This document shows positions 36,404 to 44,882 of a stretch of 64,000 nt of DNA, piece by piece. The notes under the pieces are model-generated. The model was not told the DNA's origin. It searched no databases and saw only the letters and a list, made by a program, of their open reading frames with translations. Every line of letters starts with the position of its first letter. Within the stretch, counting starts at the first letter, position 1. The DNA is from Streptacidiphilus jiangxiensis (GTDB lineage: Bacteria > Actinomycetota > Actinomycetes > Streptomycetales > Streptomycetaceae), in contig NZ_FOAZ01000023.1 of assembly GCF_900109465.1 (NCBI RefSeq), positions 1 through 64,000 of the forward strand, written 5' to 3'. Position numbers and translations under genes: made by a program.

Positions 36404-37537
36404 ATGACGGTTCGAGCGCGCGACTGGGGCTTTCCACTGCTCGGGGAGCCTGGACGATTCAACGCAATTACGGATGTCGAGGGGGTCCTGGTCGGATACC
36501 AGACCACGATCGCCGGGGATGGGGATCTGTCGGTCGGGCAAGGACCTGTACGTACTGGGGTAACCGCCATCCTGCCTCGACCTGAGAACATCCTGACCCA
36601 GCCCTGCGCGGCTGGGGTCCACTCGTTCAACGGGAACGGCGAGCTGACTGGCGCGCATTGGATCAACGAGCGGGGCGCCATGTCGTCTCCGATCTTGATC
36701 ACCAACACACACGCCGTCGGGCCGTGCCATCGCGGCGTGATCAACTGGGCGAACTCGCAACCCGACCGCAGCATTGCGCCGGCTTGGATCTTCCCGGTTG
36801 TCGGGGAGACCTATGACGGATACCTCAATGACATCGACGGTGACCACGTGTCCGCCGAACAGGCCGTGGCGGCACTGGAGAGCGGCAAGTCCGGCCCGGT
36901 CCTTGAAGGCTCCGTTGGCGGCGGGACCGGCATGGTCTGCTACGGCTTCAAGGGCGGAAACGGGACGTCGTCACGGGTCGTCCGCTACGGGGAGACTCGC
37001 TACACGGTGGGTGCGTTCGTCCAGGCGAACTTCGGAAAGCGATCGGAGCTGACGGTCTGCGGCGATCCCGTCGGCTCCCGGCTCGTCGACTACCCCAACC
37101 CCATCGAATCCGATCCGAACTGGAGGCAGCCGCCGGGTTCCGGCTCCCTCATCGTCGTCATTGCGACGGATGCGCCCCTGCTGCCAGGTGAATGTGAAGC
37201 TCTTGCCAGGCGAGCCACGCTGGGGGCTGGACGCACCGGCACCACGGGATCGCACTTCTCTGGCGACATCTTCCTCGCGTTCTCAACAGCCAATCCCGGT
37301 CAGCTCCAGAGCACTCCGCCGCTTGATCCCGACGCTGACCTGGTCAATGAGAATCTCGAGTTCGTACCCTGGGGTCGGATGAATCCACTGTTCGAGGCAG
37401 CGGTCCAGAGCGTGGAGGAGGCGATCCTGAACGCCCTGGTTGTCAACGAGGACATGACTGGCCGCGACGGCCGTCATATACCTGCCTTTCCGGCGGGCCA
37501 CGTGAGGGGCGCCGCGATCCAGACCCCGGCGGTCTGA
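36404..37537 (+). CDS. P1 (DmpA/BapA-type) aminopeptidase, copy 2
   Basis: A 377-aa P1 peptidase. Predicted autocleavage is before Ser248 (PPGSGSLIVVIATDAPLLP), which closely matches the DmpA/BapA nucleophile context. Other family motifs are SVGGGTGMVCYGFKGG and VGAFVQANFGKRSEL. ATG 36404 follows AGGCAAGGGAAC; the frame is also open to GTG 36338 overlapping the racemase stop. GC and codon choice are lower than in the preceding operon, so it arrived separately. A relic racemase and a PucR gene follow, mirroring the module at 18-24 kb. Confidence 0.88.
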   Translation: MTVRARDWGFPLLGEPGRFNAITDVEGVLVGYQTTIAGDGDLSVGQGPVRTGVTAILPRPENILTQPCAAGVHSFNGNGELTGAHWINERGAMSSPILITNTHAVGPCHRGVINWANSQPDRSIAPAWIFPVVGETYDGYLNDIDGDHVSAEQAVAALESGKSGPVLEGSVGGGTGMVCYGFKGGNGTSSRVVRYGETRYTVGAFVQANFGKRSELTVCGDPVGSRLVDYPNPIESDPNWRQPPGSGSLIVVIATDAPLLPGECEALARRATLGAGRTGTTGSHFSGDIFLAFSTANPGQLQSTPPLDPDADLVNENLEFVPWGRMNPLFEAAVQSVEEAILNALVVNEDMTGRDGRHIPAFPAGHVRGAAIQTPAV

Positions 37538-37707
37538 ACGTCGTCGCTGCACAAGTCTGACGATCCGTGACGGAGAGGTAGATCGACATGCCGGTCCGTA
37601 CAGCCAGCGGTGCAACTCGGGTGGTTGACTGATCGGCGGCCGACTGAGAGTCGGCCGCCGAAGGCGATGTCGAAGGACTGGAGCGCGGGCTTCCATCGCA
37701 TGGTCCA

Positions 37708-37953
37708 GCGCCTGCGGCTCTGCTCGGTTGGGTCGAGGCTCGTGACGGCCATGTTGCGACGGCCGAGGCGCTGATCGCAGACGCGTCGCGGACGCTTCGA
37801 GCCCTCGGTGCGGGGGCCGTCACCGCGGCTTGCACGGAGATCCCGCTGGTCAGCGGCTCGGCCCGGGACCTGCTGTCCGTGGTCGCCTCGACGGGGGCGC
37901 TCGTGGTACTGGCGTTGGTGCGACTGGGGCGCCTGCCGAGCCTGGCAGTGTGA
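37708..37953 (+). pseudogene. C-terminal relic of an Asp/Glu racemase
   Basis: The frame reads AALLGWVEARDGHVATAEAL then RTLRALGAGAVTAACTEIPL and stops soon after. It carries the second catalytic Cys motif (ACTEIPL) of the family represented intact at 18125. The first catalytic half is missing, although 37538-37707 may hold unrecognisable remains. Its position directly after a P1 peptidase and before a PucR gene matches the intact P1-racemase pair. Confidence 0.75.
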
Positions 37954-38047
37954 TTTGTTCGCTGCTACCAGAGGCGGATCTATTGTTGTTCGCAGGTACG
38001 AACTCACGGGCGATGGTCCGTCCTAGCCTGCGGAGATGATTCAGCAC

Positions 38048-39703
38048 ATGTCGACGTATCCCGCTCGCAGTCTGGGACGGGTCCTGGAGGACTTCGGCCG
38101 GACGCTGCTCGACCTGGTCCATGGCGACGCCGACGCGGTGGGGCAGATCGGCGGGGTGGCGATCTTCGACCCGCACGACGAGCAGGTCTTCCCGGAGCGG
38201 GCGATCGTGCTCGGCGTCTCGGTGCGTTCGCGCGAGGAGATCGAGCCGTTGCTGCGGCAGCTGGCGGCGAGGCGCGCCGCCGCGCTTGTGGTGCGCGCGC
38301 CCGTCGTCGACGACGAGGATCTCGCCGGGGTCGTGGCGGAGACCGGGGTGGCCCTGCTCGCCCTCACCCGCGGGGCGTCATGGGCGCAGCTCGCGGCGAT
38401 GCTGCGGATGCTGCTGGCCGAGGGTGATGTCGGGGAGGCCGGCGAGCAGACGCTGGGCGGGGTTCCTTCGGGCGACCTGTTCGCGCTGGCCAACGCGGTC
38501 TCGACACTGCTCGACGCGCCGATCACGATCGAGGACCGGCGCCAGCGGATTCTCGCGTTCTCCGGTCGCCAGGACGAGGCGGACGCCTCGCGGGTCGCGA
38601 CGATCCTCGCCCGGCAGGTGCCCGAAGGGTACGTGCGAATCCTGGAGAGCCGCGGAGTGTTCCGGGAGATCTACCGCAGCAGCGAGCCGGTGCACATCGC
38701 GCCCGCGACGATCAACGAGGGCGAGACCGCGCTGCCCCGCGTGGCGGTCGCCGTCCGCGCGGGGGACGAGATCCTCGGGTCGATGTGGGCGGCGGTCGCC
38801 CGGCCGCTGACGCCGGAGCGGGAGACAGCGTTCAAGGAGGCCGCGAAGCTCGTCGCCCTGCACATGCTGCGGGTCCGCGCGGGCGCGGACGCCGAGAACC
38901 GGCTGCGGGCCGACCTCGTGGCGACCGCGCTCGAAGGGGGCGCCGGCGCCGGGGAGGCACTGCGGCGGCTCGGATTGGCCCAGGAGCCGACGCTGGTGAT
39001 GGCCTTGGCACTGGCCGTGCCCGGAGACGGTGACCACGCGGTCGTCACCGCAGAGCGGCAGCGCCTGACCAGCGCGCTGGGCCTGCACCTGACGGCAGTA
39101 CAGCCCCGGTCAGCGGTCGCCTTGCTGGGGGACGTGGCCTACGCGATCGTGCCCGCAGCGGGCGATGCCGCCGTGGCGCGTGAGCGAGCCGTGCAGGTGG
39201 GCGCCGAATTCCTGCAGCGCGTGGGCGGGCGCGCGGACGCCGTGTTCGGGGTGGGGTCCGTGGCGGCCGAGCCGGGTGCGCTCGCGCGGTCACGCGCGAA
39301 CGCAGACCGCGTGCTGCGCGTGCTGGCAGAGGGGAGCAGCGGGCGCAAGGTCGCCTCGATCGCGGACGTCCACGTGGACGCGCTGCTGCTGGAGATGCGG
39401 GACCTGGCCCAAGCCCACGGCGACGAGCCCTCGGCGCCGATCGCGCGGCTGGTGGAGTACGACGCGAAGCACAACACCCAGTTGGTGGCGACCCTGCGGG
39501 CCTGGCTGGACGCCTTCGGAGACGTGATCGCGGCGTCGGCGAGCGTGTTCGTGCACCAGAACACCTTCCGCTACCGCATCCGCAGGGTGGCCGAGGTGAG
39601 CCGACTGGACCTGGACGATCCCGCGCAGCGGTTCGCCGCGATGCTCGAACTGCGGCTGCTGGACTCCGGTGGAGGGCCCGGAACAGGCACCGCCACCGGC
39701 TGA
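38048..39703 (+). CDS. PucR family transcriptional regulator, copy 2
   Basis: A 551-aa PucR protein with the same architecture as the copy at 22144. The N-terminus is RSLGRVLEDFGRTLLDLVHG and the HTH is FVHQNTFRYRIRRVAEVSRL. Long near-identical stretches include GGVPSGDLFALANAV. ATG 38048 is preferred because GGAG precedes it and the start then aligns with copy 1; ATG 38036 is the alternative. An upstream inverted pair GTTCG-6-CGAAC lies at about 37989-38004. It probably controls the P1/peptide genes. Confidence 0.88.
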   Translation: MSTYPARSLGRVLEDFGRTLLDLVHGDADAVGQIGGVAIFDPHDEQVFPERAIVLGVSVRSREEIEPLLRQLAARRAAALVVRAPVVDDEDLAGVVAETGVALLALTRGASWAQLAAMLRMLLAEGDVGEAGEQTLGGVPSGDLFALANAVSTLLDAPITIEDRRQRILAFSGRQDEADASRVATILARQVPEGYVRILESRGVFREIYRSSEPVHIAPATINEGETALPRVAVAVRAGDEILGSMWAAVARPLTPERETAFKEAAKLVALHMLRVRAGADAENRLRADLVATALEGGAGAGEALRRLGLAQEPTLVMALALAVPGDGDHAVVTAERQRLTSALGLHLTAVQPRSAVALLGDVAYAIVPAAGDAAVARERAVQVGAEFLQRVGGRADAVFGVGSVAAEPGALARSRANADRVLRVLAEGSSGRKVASIADVHVDALLLEMRDLAQAHGDEPSAPIARLVEYDAKHNTQLVATLRAWLDAFGDVIAASASVFVHQNTFRYRIRRVAEVSRLDLDDPAQRFAAMLELRLLDSGGGPGTGTATG

Positions 39704-39723
39704 CGCAGCAGGCTGGTCGGCGA

Positions 39724-40308
39724 TCACATGCGGACGCCGCCCGGGATGGGCGGGTCCAGGTGGTGGGCGTCATGGAAGGCGTTCGCGCGCTCGTTGGTGC
39801 GGATCCAGTACGTAGAACACCTCCTTGGCCGACAGGGTCTCGATGCCCTGGGCCGCGAGCCGGCGCAGCCCGCGCTCATGGGCGATGGCTGGGGAGAAGG
39901 TGGTGTCGTGGGCGACGACGACCCGCTTGCCCGCCTCGTGGAGCCGGATCGCGGAGTGGGCCACGCAGATGTCGGTCTCCAGGCCCACCAGCACCATGGT
40001 GTTTCTGCCGGTGGCGTCGATCGCGGCGGCGATGTCGGGGTTGTCGCAGACGGAGAAGGCGTTCTTAGGCAGGATCACCGCCGTCTCCGGCCGGCGGTCT
40101 CCGATGGCGGGCTCGGCGTGCCCGTTGCCCTCGGGGTCCTCCTCGGTGACGACGGGGATGCCGATTCGGTCGGCAACGCCGGTCAGCCACGCGACGCGCT
40201 GCACCACCTCGTAGTACCTCAGCCGGTCCACATCGACCCGCCCGGATAGAAACCGGTCTGCACGTCGATGACGGCCAGCATGGTGTCGTCGTGGTCGATG
40301 AGCGCCAT
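39724..40308 (-). pseudogene. Frameshifted isochorismatase/nicotinamidase-family hydrolase
   Basis: All catalytic elements of a cysteine hydrolase can be read but in different frames: Asp in MLAVIDVQTGFYPG (frame 1), then after a one-base slip near 40248 Lys in ILPKNAFS and Cys in GLETDICVAHSA. A second slip near 39815 moves the C-terminus (WIRTNERANAF, ending GGVRM) to another frame. The ATG is at 40308. It converges on the PucR gene. It was recently intact; sequencing error is a possible explanation. Confidence 0.75.
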
Positions 40309-40455
40309 GTCAGGAAACTCCTCGGAAGTGGGTGGTCCCGGCACCCTCGGAATCGCCGACATCCCGCGGTTCATCCGCCTCGCCAAGTAGACCCCGGCGA
40401 TTCGTCGTGCCACACCAACCGTTGCGACCGTAGGGCGCCTACTCTGCGGGAACGC

Positions 40456-40647
40456 GATCTGGTCGCGGACGAGATCACCTCCGCCCTCGACGACCTGGCC
40501 GTCGTCCGCTACGTCTGCGACAGCGTCGCGGTCATGCGCGGCGGCCGGCTGGAGGAGCACGGCCCGGTCGACGAGGTGATCCACACCCCGTCCAGCCCTT
40601 ACGCCCGCTCCCTGACCGACGCTGTGCCGCGCCTGGCCCATGCCTGA
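40456..40647 (+). pseudogene. Relic of a DppF-like ABC ATPase
   Basis: It reads DLVADEITSALD joined directly to DLAVVRYVCDSVAVMRGGRL, so the segment between Walker B and the H-loop is deleted. It ends SLTDAVPRLAHA stop, like the C-terminus of peptide-importer ATPases. No Walker A or start is present. It lies 98 bases before the M19 dipeptidase, so a second peptide-importer operon probably once stood here. Confidence 0.75.
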
Positions 40648-40745
40648 CGGCCCACCGGCTTCGGGGCCGCGTCACCAGGACATCCTCCTCGTCCGGCGCG
40701 GCCCCGCAGCGTCCCCACTCTTCCCTCTCACGGAAAGGCCTTTCC

Positions 40746-41768
40746 TTGTCCGAGGACCTGCACCGCCGCGCCGTCGTCGCCGACGCGCACAACGACCTGC
40801 TGATGGCCGTTGCCGCCCGGCCTCGACAGCACTGGGGCCGCTTCTTCCGCGAACGCTGGCTGCCGCAACTGCGCGACGGCGGCATCAAGCTGCAAGTCCT
40901 GCCCGTCTTCATCGACGCCCCCTACCAGCCCGAAGGAGCGCTGCGGCAGACGCTCCGCATGATCGAATGTGCGCACGTCCTGGCCGAGGAGAACCACGAC
41001 CAGGTCGCCCTCTGCACCACCGGCGACGACATCGACGCCGCATTGGCCGACGACAAGATCGCCCTCGTCCTGGCCCTGGAGAGCGCCCCGGGCATCGACG
41101 CCTCCGTCGAGCTGTTCTCCACCATGCACCGCCTCGGTGTCCGGATCGCCTCCATCGCCCATTGGGGCCGCACCCCGCTCGCCGACGGTAGCCGCGAGGA
41201 CGCCACCGGCAGCCGCCTCACCGTCCCCGGCATCGCCGCCGTCAAGGAGATGGAGCGCCTCGGTATCCTCTTCGACATCTCCCACCTCGGCGCGTCCGGC
41301 GTCGCCCATGTTCTGGAGCTGGCGACCCGCCCCGTCATCGCCACCCACTCCTGCGTCCGCGCCCTGCGCGACCACCACCGCAACCTGACTGACGACCAGA
41401 TCCGCGGCGTTGCCGCCACCGGCGGAATCGTCTGCGTCGCGTTCGTCCCCGACTTCCTCACCGACAGCCAGGACAACGTCCACGTCGACCGGATCGTCGA
41501 CCACATCGAACACGTCGCCTCCGTGGCGGGCATCGACCACGTCGGCATCGGCGCCGACTTCGTCAAGGAGATCCTCACCGACCTCACGCCGCCCTGCTGC
41601 GAGGACTTCGCCGACGACCAGGACCCCGGCTTCTCCTTCCCCGGCCTCGACGAGCCCGCCGGCATGCCCGAGGTGACCAAGGCCCTGCTGGCCCGCGGCC
41701 TGCCCGAGGACGACATCCTGAAGATCCTCGGCGGCAACCTCCGCCAACTGCTCGCCGCGAACCTGTAG
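40746..41768 (+). CDS. Membrane dipeptidase (M19, renal dipeptidase type)
   Basis: A 340-aa zinc dipeptidase: DAHNDLL near the N-terminus, ALES (bridging Glu), ISHLG and THSC metal/substrate motifs, and GIGADF. M19 enzymes hydrolyse dipeptides and tolerate a C-terminal D-residue. TTG 40746 follows GGAAAGG. There is no signal peptide, so it is probably cytoplasmic. Its location after an importer-ATPase relic and before an M20 gene fits dipeptide catabolism. Confidence 0.9.
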   Translation: MSEDLHRRAVVADAHNDLLMAVAARPRQHWGRFFRERWLPQLRDGGIKLQVLPVFIDAPYQPEGALRQTLRMIECAHVLAEENHDQVALCTTGDDIDAALADDKIALVLALESAPGIDASVELFSTMHRLGVRIASIAHWGRTPLADGSREDATGSRLTVPGIAAVKEMERLGILFDISHLGASGVAHVLELATRPVIATHSCVRALRDHHRNLTDDQIRGVAATGGIVCVAFVPDFLTDSQDNVHVDRIVDHIEHVASVAGIDHVGIGADFVKEILTDLTPPCCEDFADDQDPGFSFPGLDEPAGMPEVTKALLARGLPEDDILKILGGNLRQLLAANL

Positions 41769-41785
41769 TCCCACGTCTTGCGTGT

Positions 41786-41823
41786 GCTGGGCCCCCGCCG
41801 ACACCGGTCGACGGGGGCCCAGC
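41786..41823 (+). terminator. Hairpin terminator after the M19 gene
   Basis: Perfect 12-bp GC-rich arms (GCTGGGCCCCCG and its complement) around 14 bases, starting 17 bases after the stop. The remaining ~320 bases to the next gene contain no supported ORF. Confidence 0.75.
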
Positions 41824-42143
41824 GCATTCCTCGGAAGGGGCGGGCACTGGTTCGTGCGGGGCGATGAACAGGCCTGTGCCGATTCGGTTCTGGCGACGAC
41901 GACGCGCGATCGGGCGCTCGGCACCATGGATCACGTGACGGCCTCGGCTGCCGAGGCCGGGCGAATCCCGACACCCCAGCGGAGCGCCCACCCGCGACCC
42001 ATCCTGGCGGCGACCCACAAGGCCCACGCCCGCGCGCACAGCTATGCGACCCGAAGACATGCGTTGGGCACTGTGCGGGCCAGCTGCGCCGCGGCCGTCA
42101 CGCCAGCGGCCGAACTCCGGCCGCCACCGTGAAAGGGCAGGCC

Positions 42144-43271
42144 ATGACCAGCGTCGCACCCGATCTCCACGCCATACTGGCCGACCTGGAACAGCTCGTC
42201 GCCGCCGAGTCGTTCTCGGCCGACCACCAGGCCGTCGCCGCCAGCGCCCGCACCATGGCCGCCGTCGGCACCCGCCTGCTCGGCGAGGAACCCGAACTCC
42301 TCGTCGTGGACGGCGTCACCCACGTGCGTTGGACCTTCGGCACCACCCGCCGGGTGCTGCTGCTCGGCCACCACGACACCGTCTGGCCGATCGGCTCCCT
42401 GGCGACCCACCCGTGGCGGGTCCACGACGGCATTGCCACCGGCCCCGGCATCTTCGACATGAAGGCAGGCCTGGTCCAGCTCCTGCACGCCGTTGCCTCA
42501 CTGACCGAGCGGCAGCGCGACGGCATCACCATCGTGGTGACCGGCGACGAGAAGGCTGGCGGAGCCACCTCCCGCGCCCTGATCGAGGAGGCCGCCCGCG
42601 GATGCCGTGCCACTTTCGTCCTGGAGGCCTCCGCCGCCGACGGTGCGCTGAAGACCGCCCGCAAGGGCGTTTCCTGGTACGAGATCGTGATCGGCGGCCG
42701 GGCGGCCCACGCTGGCCTGGAGTCCGATAAGGGTGTCAACGCCGCCGTCGAGGCCGCCCACCAGATCCTCGCGCTGGTCGGCCTGCCCGACTGGGTCAGC
42801 GCGCTGACCGGCAATGAGGTCACCACCGTCACGCCCACCCTGGTCACCGCCGGAACCACCGGCAACACCGTCCCGGACGCGGCGCGCATCAGCGTCGACG
42901 TCCGCGTCCCCACCCGCGCGGCCCAGCACCGCATCGACGAACTGATCCGACGGCTCCAACCCGTCCACCCCGGTGCAACCGTCACGGTGACCGGCGGCCC
43001 CAACTGGCCGCCGCTGGAGCCGGCGCACTCCGCCGCACTGTTCGACGGCGCCGAACAGCGGGCCTCCCTCCTCGGCCTCGGCCCGCTGTGGTCCGTCTCC
43101 GTCGGCGGCGCCTCCGGCGGCAACTTCACCGCCGGCGTCGGCTGCCTCACCCTCGACGGCCTCGGCGCCGTCGGAGGCGGGGCACACGCCGACCACGAGC
43201 ACATCGTGATCCGCCACCTGCCCGACCGCACCAGGCTGCTCGCCGCCCTGATCACCGAGACCAACCGATGA
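42144..43271 (+). CDS. M20-family protein with altered metal site, paralog of the 33173 gene
   Basis: A 375-aa M20 protein alignable throughout with the product at 33173 (GHHDTVWPIGS, IFDMKAG, GTTGNTVP, GGGAHADHEH). The conserved Asp-Glu-Glu is Asp135-Glu136-Lys137 (TGDEKAGG). The second Glu, a zinc ligand in carboxypeptidase G2-type enzymes, is replaced by Lys. Activity may be lost, mononuclear or changed. ATG 42144 has AGGGCAGG; GTG 42129 is an alternative. The aminotransferase gene overlaps its end by 4 bases. Confidence 0.85.
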   Translation: MTSVAPDLHAILADLEQLVAAESFSADHQAVAASARTMAAVGTRLLGEEPELLVVDGVTHVRWTFGTTRRVLLLGHHDTVWPIGSLATHPWRVHDGIATGPGIFDMKAGLVQLLHAVASLTERQRDGITIVVTGDEKAGGATSRALIEEAARGCRATFVLEASAADGALKTARKGVSWYEIVIGGRAAHAGLESDKGVNAAVEAAHQILALVGLPDWVSALTGNEVTTVTPTLVTAGTTGNTVPDAARISVDVRVPTRAAQHRIDELIRRLQPVHPGATVTVTGGPNWPPLEPAHSAALFDGAEQRASLLGLGPLWSVSVGGASGGNFTAGVGCLTLDGLGAVGGGAHADHEHIVIRHLPDRTRLLAALITETNR

Positions 43272-44707
43272 AGGACCAGGCATTGACCGAGAAGCCGCTC
43301 GACGTCCGGCCCCCTTTCCCCGACTCACTGGCGAGGACACCCATGAGCATTGCAGGCTCCCAGCAGGTGGCGACGGAATCCGTGGCGCAGCGGGCCTACC
43401 GCCTCGACCGCGAGCACGTGTTTCACTCCTGGTCCGCGCAGGACACCTTGGACCCGATGGTGATCACCCAGGCTGAGGGTTCCTCCGTCTGGGACGGTGA
43501 CGGCAGGAAGTACCTGGACTTCAGCAGCCAGTTGGTCAACACCAACATCGGTCACCAGCACCCTCGCGTCATCGCTGCGATCCAGGAGCAGGCGGCCCGT
43601 CTGTGCACCATCGCGCCCCAATACGTCAACGAGGCGCGCAGCGAAGCGGCGCGGCTCATCGCCGAGCGCACACCCGGGGACCTCAACCGGGTCTTCTTCA
43701 CCAACGGCGGAGCCGACGCCAACGAACACGCCGTAAGGATGGCGAGGCTGGTCACCGGTCGGTACAAGGTGCTGACGACGTATCGCTCGTACCACGGTGG
43801 TACCGCCACGGCGGTCAACATGACGGGCGACCCTCGGCGCTGGCCCAGTGATCTGGGCACGTCCGGAACGCTGCACTTCTGGGGTCCCTTCCTCTACCGC
43901 TCGGCTTTCCACGCCCAGAGCCAGGAGGAAGAGTGCGCACGCGCGCTGGAGCACCTGGAGCAGGTCCTGACCTTCGAGGGGCCGGACACCATCGCCGCTG
44001 TGGTGCTCGAGTCGATTCCCGGTACCGCCGGCGTCATGGTGCCGCCGCCCGGATACATGCGGGGCGTCCGTGAGCTGTGTGACCGCTTCGGCATCATGAT
44101 GATCGCCGACGAGGTGATGACGGGCTTCGGACGGACCGGGGCCTGGTTCGCCATCGGCGAGGCGGGAGTCGTTCCTGACCTTCTGACCTTCGCCAAGGGC
44201 GTGAACTCTGGCTACGTGCCGCTCGGGGGCGTGGCGATCAACCGCGAGATCGCCTCCTACTTCGGCAAGCGTCCCTACCCCGGAGGCCTCACCTACTCCG
44301 GTCACCCCCTCGCGACAGCGGCCGCGGTCGCGACCATCAACGTGATGGAGGATGAAGGGATCGTCGAGAACGCGAGGCGATTGGGCGAAGAGATTTTCGG
44401 ACCTCGACTGCGGGCCATCGCGGAGCGCCACCCGAGCGTGGGCGAGGTACGGGGCACGGGGGCGATGTGGGCCCTGGAACTGGTCCGCGATCCCGCGACC
44501 CGCGAGCCGCTCGCGCCCTACGGCGGAACCAGTCCTGCCATGGCTGAGCTGACGGTCTTCCTCAAGGCCGAGGGAATGCTGCCGTTCACCAACTTCAACC
44601 GCATCCACGTGGTTCCCCCCTGCAACATCTCGGACACCGACGCGGCCGAAGGACTGCGACTCATCGACACCGCGCTCGATATCGCTGACCGGTACGTGTC
44701 GGCGTGA
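43268..44707 (+). CDS. Class III PLP-dependent aminotransferase
   Basis: A 479-aa omega-aminotransferase-type enzyme: YLDFSSQLVNTNIGHQHPRV, FFTNGGADANEHAVRMAR, IADEVMTGFGRTG and the PLP lysine in TFAKGVNSGYVPLGG. ATG 43268 overlaps the M20 stop (ATGA); ATG 43343 is the alternative and gives a more typical ~454 aa. Relatives act on beta-alanine, GABA, taurine or polyamines. With the aldehyde dehydrogenase and CoA-transferase that follow, conversion of a beta- or omega-amino acid to an aldehyde acid and then a CoA ester is plausible. Confidence 0.88.
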   Translation: MKDQALTEKPLDVRPPFPDSLARTPMSIAGSQQVATESVAQRAYRLDREHVFHSWSAQDTLDPMVITQAEGSSVWDGDGRKYLDFSSQLVNTNIGHQHPRVIAAIQEQAARLCTIAPQYVNEARSEAARLIAERTPGDLNRVFFTNGGADANEHAVRMARLVTGRYKVLTTYRSYHGGTATAVNMTGDPRRWPSDLGTSGTLHFWGPFLYRSAFHAQSQEEECARALEHLEQVLTFEGPDTIAAVVLESIPGTAGVMVPPPGYMRGVRELCDRFGIMMIADEVMTGFGRTGAWFAIGEAGVVPDLLTFAKGVNSGYVPLGGVAINREIASYFGKRPYPGGLTYSGHPLATAAAVATINVMEDEGIVENARRLGEEIFGPRLRAIAERHPSVGEVRGTGAMWALELVRDPATREPLAPYGGTSPAMAELTVFLKAEGMLPFTNFNRIHVVPPCNISDTDAAEGLRLIDTALDIADRYVSA

Positions 44708-44882
44708 CCAAGCAACATCCAAGAGGTCCCGAGGGGGCACCTTGACGACCTCTCTCGCCGCCGAGCGGCTGGCTCGGGCGCATCTGCAGCGCGGGCTGTA
44801 TCTCTGAGCGCCTGCGCAGACGCCGCCGTCAGGACCCACTCCCCGCCCGCCAACCTCGCGACCACAAGATTGGGTACGCAAA
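44708..44882 (+). other. Intergenic region with a possible 21-aa leader ORF
   Basis: GAGGGGG precedes TTG at 44742, opening a 21-codon frame (MTTSLAAERLARAHLQRGLY and one more residue) that stops at 44807. It could be a leader peptide or a gene remnant between the aminotransferase and dehydrogenase genes. Confidence 0.2.
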
